The notes under the pieces: generated by a model
Databases searched by the model: none
What the model was told of the DNA's origin: nothing
What the model saw: only the letters and a program-made list of their open reading frames with translations
Shown: positions 50,597 through 58,938 of the stretch, in pieces
Layout: each line of letters starts with the position of its first letter
Position numbering within the stretch: the stretch's first letter is position 1
Assembly: GCA_037718865.1 (NCBI GenBank)
Contig: JBBJMP010000021.1
Span: 1-64,000, forward strand
DNA: 64,000 bases
Direction of reading: 5' to 3'
DNA from: JADCRZ01 sp037718865
Lineage (GTDB): Bacteria > Bacteroidota > Bacteroidia > Chitinophagales > Chitinophagaceae
Translations under genes and position numbers: made by a program

Positions 50597-52159
50597 TTAG
50601 GGTTTATATTCACCATACACTTCCCGCAAAGTGTCGGCAATCTCCCCTAACGTACAAAAATTTTCGACAGCTTCAATAACGGCGGGCATCAAATTTTCAT
50701 CACCCGCTGCTTTATCATTAATGCTTTGTAAAAGAGAATCACATTTACCCGGGTCCCTCCTGGTTCGCAGCAAAGCCAGCTTTTCGGTTTGTACCTGCCG
50801 GATCGAATCATCGATTCTGAAACCCGCGATGCCGTTTATCTGTTCAGATTTGAACGTATTAACACCGACAATGATTTTTTGACCATTTTCAATCTGCCGC
50901 TGGTATTCGTAGGCGCTCCGTGCTATCTCATCCTGGATGAAACCCTGGTTTATGGCATTTACGCTGCCTCCCATAGCGTCGATCCTGGCGATGAGAAAAA
51001 AGGCCTTCTGCTCCACTTCGTCCGTTAAAGATTCAACGTAATAACTGCCGGCCAGCGGATCCGCCGTATCTGCCACACCGCTTTCATATCCAATGATCTG
51101 TTGGGTACGCAGGGCGATTTTGGCCGCTTCTTCGGTAGGCAGACTTAATGCTTCGTCATATCCGTTGGTATGTAGCGACTGAGTACCGCCCAACACAGCT
51201 GATAAGGTTTGGATCGTTACCCTGGAAATATTATTAAGAGGTTGCTGGGCCGTTAAAGTACTGCCACCGGTTTGAGTGTGAAAGCGTAACATCATCGCTT
51301 TAGGATCAGTCGCACCAAGGTCCTTCATGATCTTAGCCCACATTCTGCGAGCTGCCCGGAATTTAGCCACTTCTTCAAACAGGTTGTTGTGTGCATTAAA
51401 AAAAAAGGAAAGGCGTTTGCCAAAGACATTGATGTCTAATCCTTTTTCAATGGCGGCCTGCACATAAGCTTTACCATTGCTCAAGGTAAAAGCAATTTCC
51501 TGCACAGCGGTACTTCCTGCCTCCCGGATATGATAACCTGAAATAGAGATCGTGTTCCATTTGGGTAATTCAAGGCTGCACCATTCAAATATATCCGTGA
51601 TGATGCGCATGGAAGGTTTAGGCGGGTATATATATGTGCCTCTTGCAGCGTATTCTTTAAGTATATCATTTTGAATGGTGCCCGTGATCTTTGTCAGATC
51701 AGCACCTTGCTTTTTGGCCTGGGCGACATATAGGGCCAGCAGGATGAACCCGGTGGCATTGATCGTCATAGAAGTGGATACTTTTTCCAGGATGATGTTG
51801 TCAAACAGCGTTTCCATATCCATAATCGAGTCAATAGCAACACCTACTTTCCCTACTTCTCCTTCAGCCATCGGATGGTCGCTATCGTATCCGATTTGAG
51901 TAGGTAGATCGAAGGCAACGCTTAAACCCATTACCCCATGTTCGAGCAGGTAATGATAGCGTTTGTTGCTTTCTTCTGCGGTACTGAACCCGGCATACTG
52001 GCGCATGGTCCACAGTTTACCCCGGTACATATCCGGTTGAACCCCACGGGTATAAGGGAATTCGCCGGGTAGTTCATCCAATGGCATTTTTAGCGTTGAC
52101 GGAGTATAAACCGGTTTTATTTCGATGCCCGAATCGGTGTACGTTTTTTTCTCTGTCAT
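50597..52159 (-). CDS. Methylmalonyl-CoA mutase-family catalytic subunit without B12 domain
   Basis: 520 residues: only the substrate-binding TIM barrel of the mutase family. Visible: YTRGVQPDMYRGKLWTMRQYAGFSTAEESNKRY, GLSVAFDLPTQIGYDSDHP, PPKPSMRIITDIFEWC, ISISGYHIREAGSTAVQE and RFHTQTGGSTLTAQQPLNNI. The Tyr in RQYAGF and Arg in PSMRI match the residues linked to methylmalonyl-CoA rather than isobutyryl-CoA or hydroxyisobutyryl-CoA. The C-terminal cobalamin-binding domain of the long form is absent, so a separate small B12 subunit must be encoded elsewhere. It catalyses carbon-skeleton rearrangement to succinyl-CoA. Confidence 0.9.
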   Translation of the reverse strand: MTEKKTYTDSGIEIKPVYTPSTLKMPLDELPGEFPYTRGVQPDMYRGKLWTMRQYAGFSTAEESNKRYHYLLEHGVMGLSVAFDLPTQIGYDSDHPMAEGEVGKVGVAIDSIMDMETLFDNIILEKVSTSMTINATGFILLALYVAQAKKQGADLTKITGTIQNDILKEYAARGTYIYPPKPSMRIITDIFEWCSLELPKWNTISISGYHIREAGSTAVQEIAFTLSNGKAYVQAAIEKGLDINVFGKRLSFFFNAHNNLFEEVAKFRAARRMWAKIMKDLGATDPKAMMLRFHTQTGGSTLTAQQPLNNISRVTIQTLSAVLGGTQSLHTNGYDEALSLPTEEAAKIALRTQQIIGYESGVADTADPLAGSYYVESLTDEVEQKAFFLIARIDAMGGSVNAINQGFIQDEIARSAYEYQRQIENGQKIIVGVNTFKSEQINGIAGFRIDDSIRQVQTEKLALLRTRRDPGKCDSLLQSINDKAAGDENLMPAVIEAVENFCTLGEIADTLREVYGEYKP

Positions 52160-52244
52160 AAAAAGCGTTGAGTATTACAGGGATCAGTAATTAAATTGTG
52201 CCGGCAACTACAATGCAAAACCGACTTTTAGGAACGCCAACTGC

Positions 52245-52754
52245 TCACATCAATTTTTTTGCCTCGTAACTTAAGGCATCAGCAACGATGTGGTGCAAAG
52301 AGGCTTTCGGATTTTCAACCAGTAACTCTATAAGACTTTTATTAAGCTCTGCTCCGGTGGCGTTAGCTGGTAAAAAGGATGTGACCTGGTTTACAATGAG
52401 TATATTCTGCTCTTTAAGATTGCGCACGGCTTCCCATGCTTCAGGACTTACATAAATCTGCTGGGTGATATTGTGTTCGTATTCCTGTTTAATCGTTTGG
52501 GTGAGCAGCATTTGCGTTTCTTTTGCCGACAGGCCTGATTGGTTTAACCTCGTGATCAGATTCGGCAAAGCAATGCGGTCAGTGAGTAACACCAATCTTT
52601 CATATGCCTGCAATTTTAATGGTAGGGTATTGCCTTGGTCTTTTCTTTTATCCTCAGGATCAAGCGTTTTCTTGTCCCTGAAGTAAAACCAAAGGTATAA
52701 TGCGGCAATCACACCGATGATCCCCAGGGGAACCATAATTGAAGAAGTATCCAT
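52245..52754 (-). CDS. Membrane-anchored hypothetical protein (DUF7935-like)
   Basis: 169 residues. A single N-terminal helix (VPLGIIGVIAALYLWFYFRD), then a cytoplasmic part with conserved-looking segments PLKLQAYERLVLLTDRIALPNLITRL, LLTQTIKQEYEHNITQQIYVSPEAWEAV and LLVENPKASLHHIVADALSYEAKKL. It matches the layout of a Bacteroidota-specific unknown family. Function unknown. It lies 85 nt upstream of the mutase gene on the same strand, so they may share a transcript. Confidence 0.82.
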   Translation of the reverse strand: MDTSSIMVPLGIIGVIAALYLWFYFRDKKTLDPEDKRKDQGNTLPLKLQAYERLVLLTDRIALPNLITRLNQSGLSAKETQMLLTQTIKQEYEHNITQQIYVSPEAWEAVRNLKEQNILIVNQVTSFLPANATGAELNKSLIELLVENPKASLHHIVADALSYEAKKLM

Positions 52755-53001
52755 AACGCTGTTATTGCTGCAAATTTACTGTTTCAGGGTTATGGATACA
52801 TTTTAATATTACCCGAGGGATAATATCCACTCCAGCCAAGGGATTGTAACGCTACACTAAACCTACCCCTTTGCCTGGCATTTTGCGGTTGGCTATAAAA
52901 TAGCGAACTTCGCAGCTGATTTTGACAGATGATTCATGTTCACAATTTGCGGTTGTTGATAAAGGTTCACACCATTAGCCTCCGGAAAAAAATATAAAGT
53001 T

Positions 53002-53346
53002 ATGGTAACAACGATAAGTTCTCCAGTTATATTAACTGATAATGCAGTAGCGCAGATAAAAAGACTGATGGCTGCCGAAGGATTTGATGATCGGCAGGTG
53101 CTGAGAGTAGGCGTTAAAGGAGGAGGCTGCTCGGGGATGACCTATGTGCTTGGTTTTGATGAAAAAAAGGACAATGATGAAGTATTCGACTTCAACGGGC
53201 TTGAAGTTATTATGAATAAAGCACAGGGAATATATCTGATGGGCATGGAAATCGACTGGCAGGATGGATTGAATTCGAGAGGATTTACCTTTTCAAACCC
53301 CAATGCCAGCAAAACCTGTGGCTGTGGTACTTCTTTTGCGGTTTAA
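53002..53346 (+). CDS. HesB/IscA-type iron-sulfur cluster assembly protein
   Basis: 114 residues. A-type carrier with the three conserved cysteines: VGVKGGGCSGMTYVLGF and the C-terminal NASKTCGCGTSFAV. It transfers Fe-S clusters to target proteins in the cytosol. Start MVTTISSPVILTDNAVAQIKRLM is typical. Monocistronic with a terminator 25 nt downstream. Confidence 0.95.
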   Translation: MVTTISSPVILTDNAVAQIKRLMAAEGFDDRQVLRVGVKGGGCSGMTYVLGFDEKKDNDEVFDFNGLEVIMNKAQGIYLMGMEIDWQDGLNSRGFTFSNPNASKTCGCGTSFAV

Positions 53347-53370
53347 TTTTTTAAAATATAACAAGATGAT

Positions 53371-53398
53371 AAAACATCCCATACCGGATGTTTTTTTT
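53371..53398 (+). terminator. Terminator of the IscA-type gene
   Basis: AAAACATCC (53371-53379) and GGATGTTTT (53386-53394) form a 9-bp stem with a CATACC loop, then T to 53398. The A-rich left side makes it partly bidirectional. Confidence 0.85.
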
Positions 53399-53636
53399 AT
53401 GGAAGATTAGAGACCGGATTAATAAGCGCATTAAATACTATCAGCTTTCATTCAACGTTTTAAAGGCTGAACCGATCTCAAACCCATAAACCCTAACCAC
53501 ATGATTACTTTTCAGCACATCCCTGTACTGATGCCGATCTTCATTTCTACCTGACAGTCGTTTTTTTTGACATTTATCAATTCGACTGATTACTGCAAAA
53601 CGATATTTTGTACAGGCATCCTTTAAACAAATCTGC
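53399..53636. other. Intergenic region upstream of the DUF3857 pair
   Basis: About 238 nt without a convincing gene. A 65-codon minus-strand frame crosses it (53441-53638) but is not recognisable. ATATTTTG about 30 nt before the DUF3857 start is a weak -7 box candidate. Confidence 0.35.
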
Positions 53637-55640
53637 ATGAAACCTCTTTATTTATTATTGACCGGACTAACGCTTATCACTTCCTTACACTTTTCGTACG
53701 CACAAGACAAGTCACCTGTGAAATATGGTAAAGTAACAGCCGAAGACTTCGACCTTTCCAAATATACTTTTGACAGCAGTGCCAGCGCTGTGATTATTTC
53801 AGATGTTGGCAATTCGTCTTTCATAGGAAATGATAAAGGTTGGTTCTCGCTGAATTTTAAGCGTCAGCAGCGGATAAAGATCATAAATAAAACGGGATTC
53901 GAAGCAGCCAGTATTACGATTCCCCTCTATTTTAACGGCAAGGCAGAAGAGAAACTGGAAAACCTTAAAGCGGTTACCTATAACCTGGAGAATGGAAAAA
54001 TAACCGAGACTAAACTGGAAAGCAGCGCTGTTTTTAAAGATAAGCTCAGCAAAAATATAGTGTTACGTAAATTCACATTTCCGGCTGTTAAAGAGGGTTC
54101 CATTATTGAATACTCGTATAATGTCGAGTCTGATTTCCTGGACAATTTACAGCACTGGACCTTTCAGCACGACTATCCCTGTATCTGGAGCGAATATGAA
54201 GTGAGGATTCCCCAGTTTTTCGGGTACGTATTTTTAAATCAGGGATATAAAAAATTTCATGTAAACAATAATACTACTTCTTTTCAGGCATATCGTATCA
54301 TACAGGAGGGCGCAGCAATGCAGAGTGAATATGTTACCGTCAATGCAAATGTGGTGGTCAACCGGTGGGTTCAGAAAGATGTTCCTGCTCTGAAAGAGGA
54401 AAGTTTCACCTCTTCTTTGGACAATCACATATCAAAAATTGAATTTCAATTATCCGAATACCGGCATCCCCTTACACCCAGGCAATTTATGGGAAACTGG
54501 ATTACAGTAAATGAAAAGCTGATGAAGGATGAAGAGTTCGGAGCGCCTTTGCTCGTTAAAAATAACTGGCTTGATGATGCAATGAAAACGATCATTGGGA
54601 AAGCCGGATCCCCGCTTGAGAAGGCAATGCTCATTTACACCTTTGTCAGGGACAATTTTACCTGTACTAATTATTACGCAAAATACCTTTCCAATAATTT
54701 GAAAACCATTTTCAAATCCAGGAATGGCAATGTGGCCGATATTAACCTGTTGCTTGTGGCCATGCTTCGCCACGAAAATATTGATGTCGATCCCGTATTG
54801 CTAAGTACACGCGATCATGGGTATACGAATGAACTGTACCCACTAATGAACCAATACAATTATGTAATCGCAGAAGTGAGGATCGATAATACGCTTCATT
54901 ACCTCGATGCTACGCATTCACTGGGTTTTGGAAAACTTGGTGCAAATTGTTATAACGGCCATGCCAGGGTGATAGGATCAAGTCCGAGGCCGGTCTATTT
55001 TGATGCTGATTCATTAGTTGAAAGAAAGATTACTTCCATTTTTATGATCTACGATGAAAAAGAAGGGCTTAGTGGTAGAATGCAAACCATTTTTGGTTAT
55101 ACTGAATCACAGGGAGTACGGGAAAAAATAAAAACCAGTGGAGAAGCTGATTTTATAAAAGGATTGAAGTCGGCCAGCACTGAGCTCGACATCAGGGAAG
55201 CCGGTATAGATTCTTTAAAAAAACTCGAGCAGCCTGTAATGGTTTATTGCGATTTTAAGATGAAGATGGATGAAGATATTATTTATTTTAACCCGGTAAT
55301 GGTGGAAGGATATAAAGAAAATCTTTTCAAAGCCGCAGAAAGATTCTACCCGGTTGAAATGCCTTATGCGTTTGACGAAACCTTTGTTTTGAACATGGAA
55401 ATACCGAAAGATTATACGGTTGAAGAACTTCCCCGCTCAGCAAAGGTTTCGTTCAATGAAAATGAAGGCTCGTTTGAATATATGATCGCAAAACAGAACG
55501 ACCGTGTCCAACTGCGTTCAAGGGTAGTACTAAAAAAGGCCTATTTCACTCCTGAAGAGTATGCATCATTACGCGAATTTTATGGTTACGTAGTAAAAAA
55601 ACACAGCGAACAAATTGTATTTAAAAAGATAAAACATTAA
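53637..55640 (+). CDS. Exported DUF3857/transglutaminase-like protein without the catalytic Cys
   Basis: 667 residues. Signal peptide MKPLYLLLTGLTLITSLHFSYAQ. An N-terminal DUF3857 beta domain (about 30-290: FKRQQRIKIINKTGFEAASITIPL, FPAVKEGSIIEYSYNVESDF) is followed by a transglutaminase-like core (about 325-430) and a C-terminal beta domain (FDETFVLNMEIPKDYTVEELPRSAKVSF). In the core the usual GDC motif is replaced by NGNVADINLLLVAML, with Val366 at the Cys position, so it is probably not a protease or transglutaminase but a binding protein. It directly abuts the next gene, which keeps the Cys. Confidence 0.88.
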   Translation: MKPLYLLLTGLTLITSLHFSYAQDKSPVKYGKVTAEDFDLSKYTFDSSASAVIISDVGNSSFIGNDKGWFSLNFKRQQRIKIINKTGFEAASITIPLYFNGKAEEKLENLKAVTYNLENGKITETKLESSAVFKDKLSKNIVLRKFTFPAVKEGSIIEYSYNVESDFLDNLQHWTFQHDYPCIWSEYEVRIPQFFGYVFLNQGYKKFHVNNNTTSFQAYRIIQEGAAMQSEYVTVNANVVVNRWVQKDVPALKEESFTSSLDNHISKIEFQLSEYRHPLTPRQFMGNWITVNEKLMKDEEFGAPLLVKNNWLDDAMKTIIGKAGSPLEKAMLIYTFVRDNFTCTNYYAKYLSNNLKTIFKSRNGNVADINLLLVAMLRHENIDVDPVLLSTRDHGYTNELYPLMNQYNYVIAEVRIDNTLHYLDATHSLGFGKLGANCYNGHARVIGSSPRPVYFDADSLVERKITSIFMIYDEKEGLSGRMQTIFGYTESQGVREKIKTSGEADFIKGLKSASTELDIREAGIDSLKKLEQPVMVYCDFKMKMDEDIIYFNPVMVEGYKENLFKAAERFYPVEMPYAFDETFVLNMEIPKDYTVEELPRSAKVSFNENEGSFEYMIAKQNDRVQLRSRVVLKKAYFTPEEYASLREFYGYVVKKHSEQIVFKKIKH

Positions 55641-57551
55641 ATGATGAAAAGATTATTTATAATTTTTATACTGGGTGGTATGCTCGGGCAGGCCAGAGCT
55701 GGTGATAGAGACTATGCCGTAAGTAAAATTCCTCCTGCTTTATTAAAGGATGCCAATGCCGTTAAGCGTTTTGAAGATATTCGCTTCGAGGTTATCCATA
55801 AAGGTAAGGCAAGGTATTTTAAGAAGGTTGCATACACCATCCTGAACGAAAGTGGAGATGAGTTTGCTTCATGCTCCGAATATTATGATAAGCTTTTATC
55901 GGTGGAGTCCATTGAAGGCAGGTTGTTTGACGAAACCGGCAAAAAAATTAAAACACTCAAGAAGGCTGAAATACAAGACAGAAGTGGCACAGGCGGAAAT
56001 GAACTGGCTGACGATAACCGGATCAAATTACACCGTTTTTATCAGAAGAGTTACCCATATACCGTGGAATATGAAGTGGAGCTCAAATTTAATCATACCA
56101 TGTTTTACCCCGGATGGATACCTCAGGAAGGCGAAAATCTTTCCATAGAATCAGGAAGCATGACCGTGATAATGCCGGAAGGGATTGATTTCCGTTATAA
56201 AACTTTCAATTTCAAAGAGCAAGCTGTTGTTACCAGCGAAAGATCATCTAAAATCTATACCTGGAAAGTAAATGGGCTGCCTGCTCTTCAACGGGAATTT
56301 GCCTCTCCCAACTGGTATGAAATGACACCGGTTGTATGTATGGGGCCAGTTCAGTTTGCCGTAGAAAATTATGAAGGGACCATGTCTTCCTGGGAGGACT
56401 TTGGCAAATTTGTATATGCGCTAAAAAGCGGGAGGGACCAGTTACCGGCTGATATTAAAAAGACAGTGCATGAATTGACGGACGGACTTTCTGACCCAAG
56501 GCAAAAAATAACGGTTCTTTACGATTTTTTACAAAAAAATTCCAGGTATATAAGTATTCAATTGGGAATAGGAGGATGGCAGCCTTTCAATGCGGAATAT
56601 GTTGCAGCTAAACGTTATGGTGATTGTAAAGCTTTAACTAATTATATGTATTCGCTGTTGAAGGAGGCCGGCATTAAATCAACATATACATTGATCAAAG
56701 CAGGAGAGGGCAGAACTTTTTTTATCAGCGATTTTCCTTCATTGCAATTTAATCATGTTATACTCAGCGTGCCCTTGCAAACAGATACCGTTTGGTTAGA
56801 ATGTACAAGCCAGACCCTGCCTGCCGGGTATCTTAGTGGTTTTACCAGCAACCGGTACGCCCTGATGGTGGATGAAAACGGTGGCGTGCTGGTAAGAACA
56901 CCCAAATACAATCTCAGGGACAACCTGGAGACACGCAACATTCTCGCAGACGTGAATACGGATGGGCACTTAACGGCAAATGTGATAACGGTATACAAGG
57001 CCAGGCAGGAAGATGCGATACATTCTTTAATTAATAATTCCTCCAAAGATAAAGTGCTCGAACATTTAAAAGAAGAAATCGATCTTCCAAATTATGATGT
57101 GTTGAGTTTTACTTATAAGGAAGAAAAGGCCGTTCTTCCTTCCATTACAGAAACCTTGAGTATTAAAGCCAATTATTACGCGCAGGTTTCAGGCAAGAGA
57201 TTGTTTTTATCACCCAACATTCTCACTAAAACACATCGCAAACTACCTCCTGATGAAAACCGCAAATTCGATATTGAATTAACTTACGAATATACCGATA
57301 TAGATACAGTAGAAATAAAATTACCGGCAGGGTATGAGCCTGAAGCTATACCCCAAGATATAAAACTGGAAAGCAGGTATGGAAACTATAGTTCTTCTGT
57401 TAAGGTTCTACATGACAGGATTATTTATTTCCGCTCCCTTGAGCAATTCAGCGGACGGTTTCCGGCGAAAGAATATAACGACCTCGTAAAGTTTTATGAA
57501 CAAATATATAAAGCTGACCGCAGCCAGGTAGTGCTCGTAAAAACAAAATAG
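55641..57551 (+). CDS. Exported DUF3857/transglutaminase-like protein with intact Cys
   Basis: 636 residues, starting directly after the stop of the preceding gene (ATGATG; 55641 chosen). Signal peptide MMKRLFIIFILGGMLGQARA. Same domain order: DUF3857 (about 40-240: YAVSKIPPALLKDANAVKRFEDIRFEVI, YPYTVEYEVELKFNH), transglutaminase core (YISIQLGIGGWQPFNAEYVAAKRYGDCKALTNYMYSLL, Cys329; FPSLQFNHVILSVP with the His; WLECTSQTLPAGYL) and a C-terminal beta domain. The Cys-His pair is kept; the acidic member is uncertain. Probably a periplasmic partner of the neighbour; the pair may act as one unit. The role is unknown in this family. Confidence 0.9.
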   Translation: MMKRLFIIFILGGMLGQARAGDRDYAVSKIPPALLKDANAVKRFEDIRFEVIHKGKARYFKKVAYTILNESGDEFASCSEYYDKLLSVESIEGRLFDETGKKIKTLKKAEIQDRSGTGGNELADDNRIKLHRFYQKSYPYTVEYEVELKFNHTMFYPGWIPQEGENLSIESGSMTVIMPEGIDFRYKTFNFKEQAVVTSERSSKIYTWKVNGLPALQREFASPNWYEMTPVVCMGPVQFAVENYEGTMSSWEDFGKFVYALKSGRDQLPADIKKTVHELTDGLSDPRQKITVLYDFLQKNSRYISIQLGIGGWQPFNAEYVAAKRYGDCKALTNYMYSLLKEAGIKSTYTLIKAGEGRTFFISDFPSLQFNHVILSVPLQTDTVWLECTSQTLPAGYLSGFTSNRYALMVDENGGVLVRTPKYNLRDNLETRNILADVNTDGHLTANVITVYKARQEDAIHSLINNSSKDKVLEHLKEEIDLPNYDVLSFTYKEEKAVLPSITETLSIKANYYAQVSGKRLFLSPNILTKTHRKLPPDENRKFDIELTYEYTDIDTVEIKLPAGYEPEAIPQDIKLESRYGNYSSSVKVLHDRIIYFRSLEQFSGRFPAKEYNDLVKFYEQIYKADRSQVVLVKTK

Positions 57552-57567
57552 GAGCCTATAAGAAGAG

Positions 57568-57701
57568 CCCTTTGTGGTTTCTTTGTTGGCCTTTATGATT
57601 TCTTTGCGGTTATTTTTACCACGAAGAAGGCATAAAGTAAAAGCCGCGAAAACGGCACAAAGGATTAGTTGTCTTAAAAGCCATCCGCACATCCGCACAT
57701 C
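57568..57701. repeat. Imperfect inverted repeat followed by CATCCGCA octads
   Basis: CCCTTTGTGG TTTCTTTGTT ... (57568-57611) faces ACCACGAAGAAGGCATAAAG...GGCACAAAGGA (57618-57664), an imperfect stem of about 45 nt per arm; it shares CCACGAAGA/TTTGTGG words with 30598-30690. Then CATCCGCA CATCCGCA CATC (57682-57701), an octad repeat ending 2 nt from the serine-hydrolase stop. It separates convergent genes. Confidence 0.7.
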
Positions 57702-57703
57702 AA

Positions 57704-58753
57704 TTATTTGCATTCTCCGCTGATCTGCCTCTCGATCTCTTCCTGCACCGCGGTATAAACATCCCTTTTTTGTTCGGCGGCAAGCGGAGGAGTAAACACA
57801 ATGCAAGCGTAATTCTTACATGTGTTGATATAAGGCCAGGTGCCGGTTAAAGAAGGAGCGCCTATGATCATGTTTTTACCGGCTTCCTGTATCCACGTTC
57901 CATAGCCGTATTGGAAGCCTTCAGCTAGTCGGGGAATGCCCTTTACAGGCAAAGAACTGTTATGAGCCGTATGCATTTCCTGGATGGCTTCTTTGCTTAA
58001 GATCCTTTTTCCATTGTATTCTCCGTTATTTAATAGCATGGTCATGAATTTAATATATTCTCCTGCAGTAGATACCGCTCCGCCTGAAGGATCTTCTGCA
58101 CCATTTTCTGCCGCAAAACTGGTTCGCCTCATGGTAAGAGGCCGTGTGATCCTTTCCTGCATCAGCCTGGAAAAGGTTTTACGCTTGGAGATGACCTCCA
58201 AGACCCTGCCTGCTATATTATATCCGACGTCCCCCACGAAGAGTTCCTGGCCGGGATTGGTAATTATGTCTTTAGTTGCTGCAAAATAATTAACCTCTTC
58301 TTCCAGCGAGGCGAACTTTTTCTTCTGTAAGATTCGGTTTAGCTTTTTCGGTGCAGACTCGATACCGGTGATTTCAGATAAGCAATGACGGATGGTAATG
58401 TAACTTTTACTATAAGAACTAAAAATGGGAAGATACCTGCTTACCGGGTCATCCAGCGACAATTCTCCTTTGTCAACAAAGGTCATAATCAGGGCGGCAG
58501 TCAGCCATTTGCTGCTGGCTCCTATGGGTTGAATGGTCTCCACTTTAAAATCTTCTCCTGTTTCCTTCTGATAGATCATCTTTCCATCTTTATAGATCAG
58601 GGTTACCACTTTATTACCCAGTTGCTGCTTTCTTTCTGTGAGTAACCGGTCTACTTCATCAAATCGATATTGAGCACACACAGCCTGTAAGAATAGCAGG
58701 AAAATGAGTGTCGTGCTGCAATACAAGCAGAATAGATTCATTCGTAATGACAT
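57704..58753 (-). CDS. Serine-hydrolase (class C beta-lactamase fold) protein lacking the catalytic motifs
   Basis: 349 residues. Signal peptide about 1-27 ending AVCAQ. Beta-lactamase-fold pattern: TIQPIGASSKWLTAALIMTFVDKGELSLDDPVSRYLP, YITIRHCLSEITGI, FVGDVGYNIAGRVLEV, and the C-terminal QYGYGTWIQE. The SxxK motif reads Ala79-Ser-Ser-Lys82 (nucleophile position Ala), the YSN motif is VGD, and the usual HTSG is SEITG. It therefore seems catalytically dead, or uses neighbouring Ser80. The fold itself and the length look intact, so it may be an exported binding or scaffold protein. Confidence 0.85.
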   Translation of the reverse strand: MSLRMNLFCLYCSTTLIFLLFLQAVCAQYRFDEVDRLLTERKQQLGNKVVTLIYKDGKMIYQKETGEDFKVETIQPIGASSKWLTAALIMTFVDKGELSLDDPVSRYLPIFSSYSKSYITIRHCLSEITGIESAPKKLNRILQKKKFASLEEEVNYFAATKDIITNPGQELFVGDVGYNIAGRVLEVISKRKTFSRLMQERITRPLTMRRTSFAAENGAEDPSGGAVSTAGEYIKFMTMLLNNGEYNGKRILSKEAIQEMHTAHNSSLPVKGIPRLAEGFQYGYGTWIQEAGKNMIIGAPSLTGTWPYINTCKNYACIVFTPPLAAEQKRDVYTAVQEEIERQISGECK

Positions 58754-58938
58754 AATTTCTTAAAATTTTTATTGGTTTCGTATTTGCAGCATTGTCTTAC
58801 CATTATCAAGTATGTAAATTATGCATTTGTTCTGTCTTCAGCGATGCAGCTGAAACGTTAGGGATTTTTTAAATATTAACATCCTTTACAGGCAACGAAC
58901 TTCCATAATTTTTATAATAAGTAATAGAAAAGCAAGCT

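Noticed and set aside
53441..53638. 65-codon minus-strand frame before the DUF3857 genes
   Set aside because: Basic composition with no recognisable family; it crosses the start and probable promoter of the DUF3857 operon. It cannot be fully excluded.
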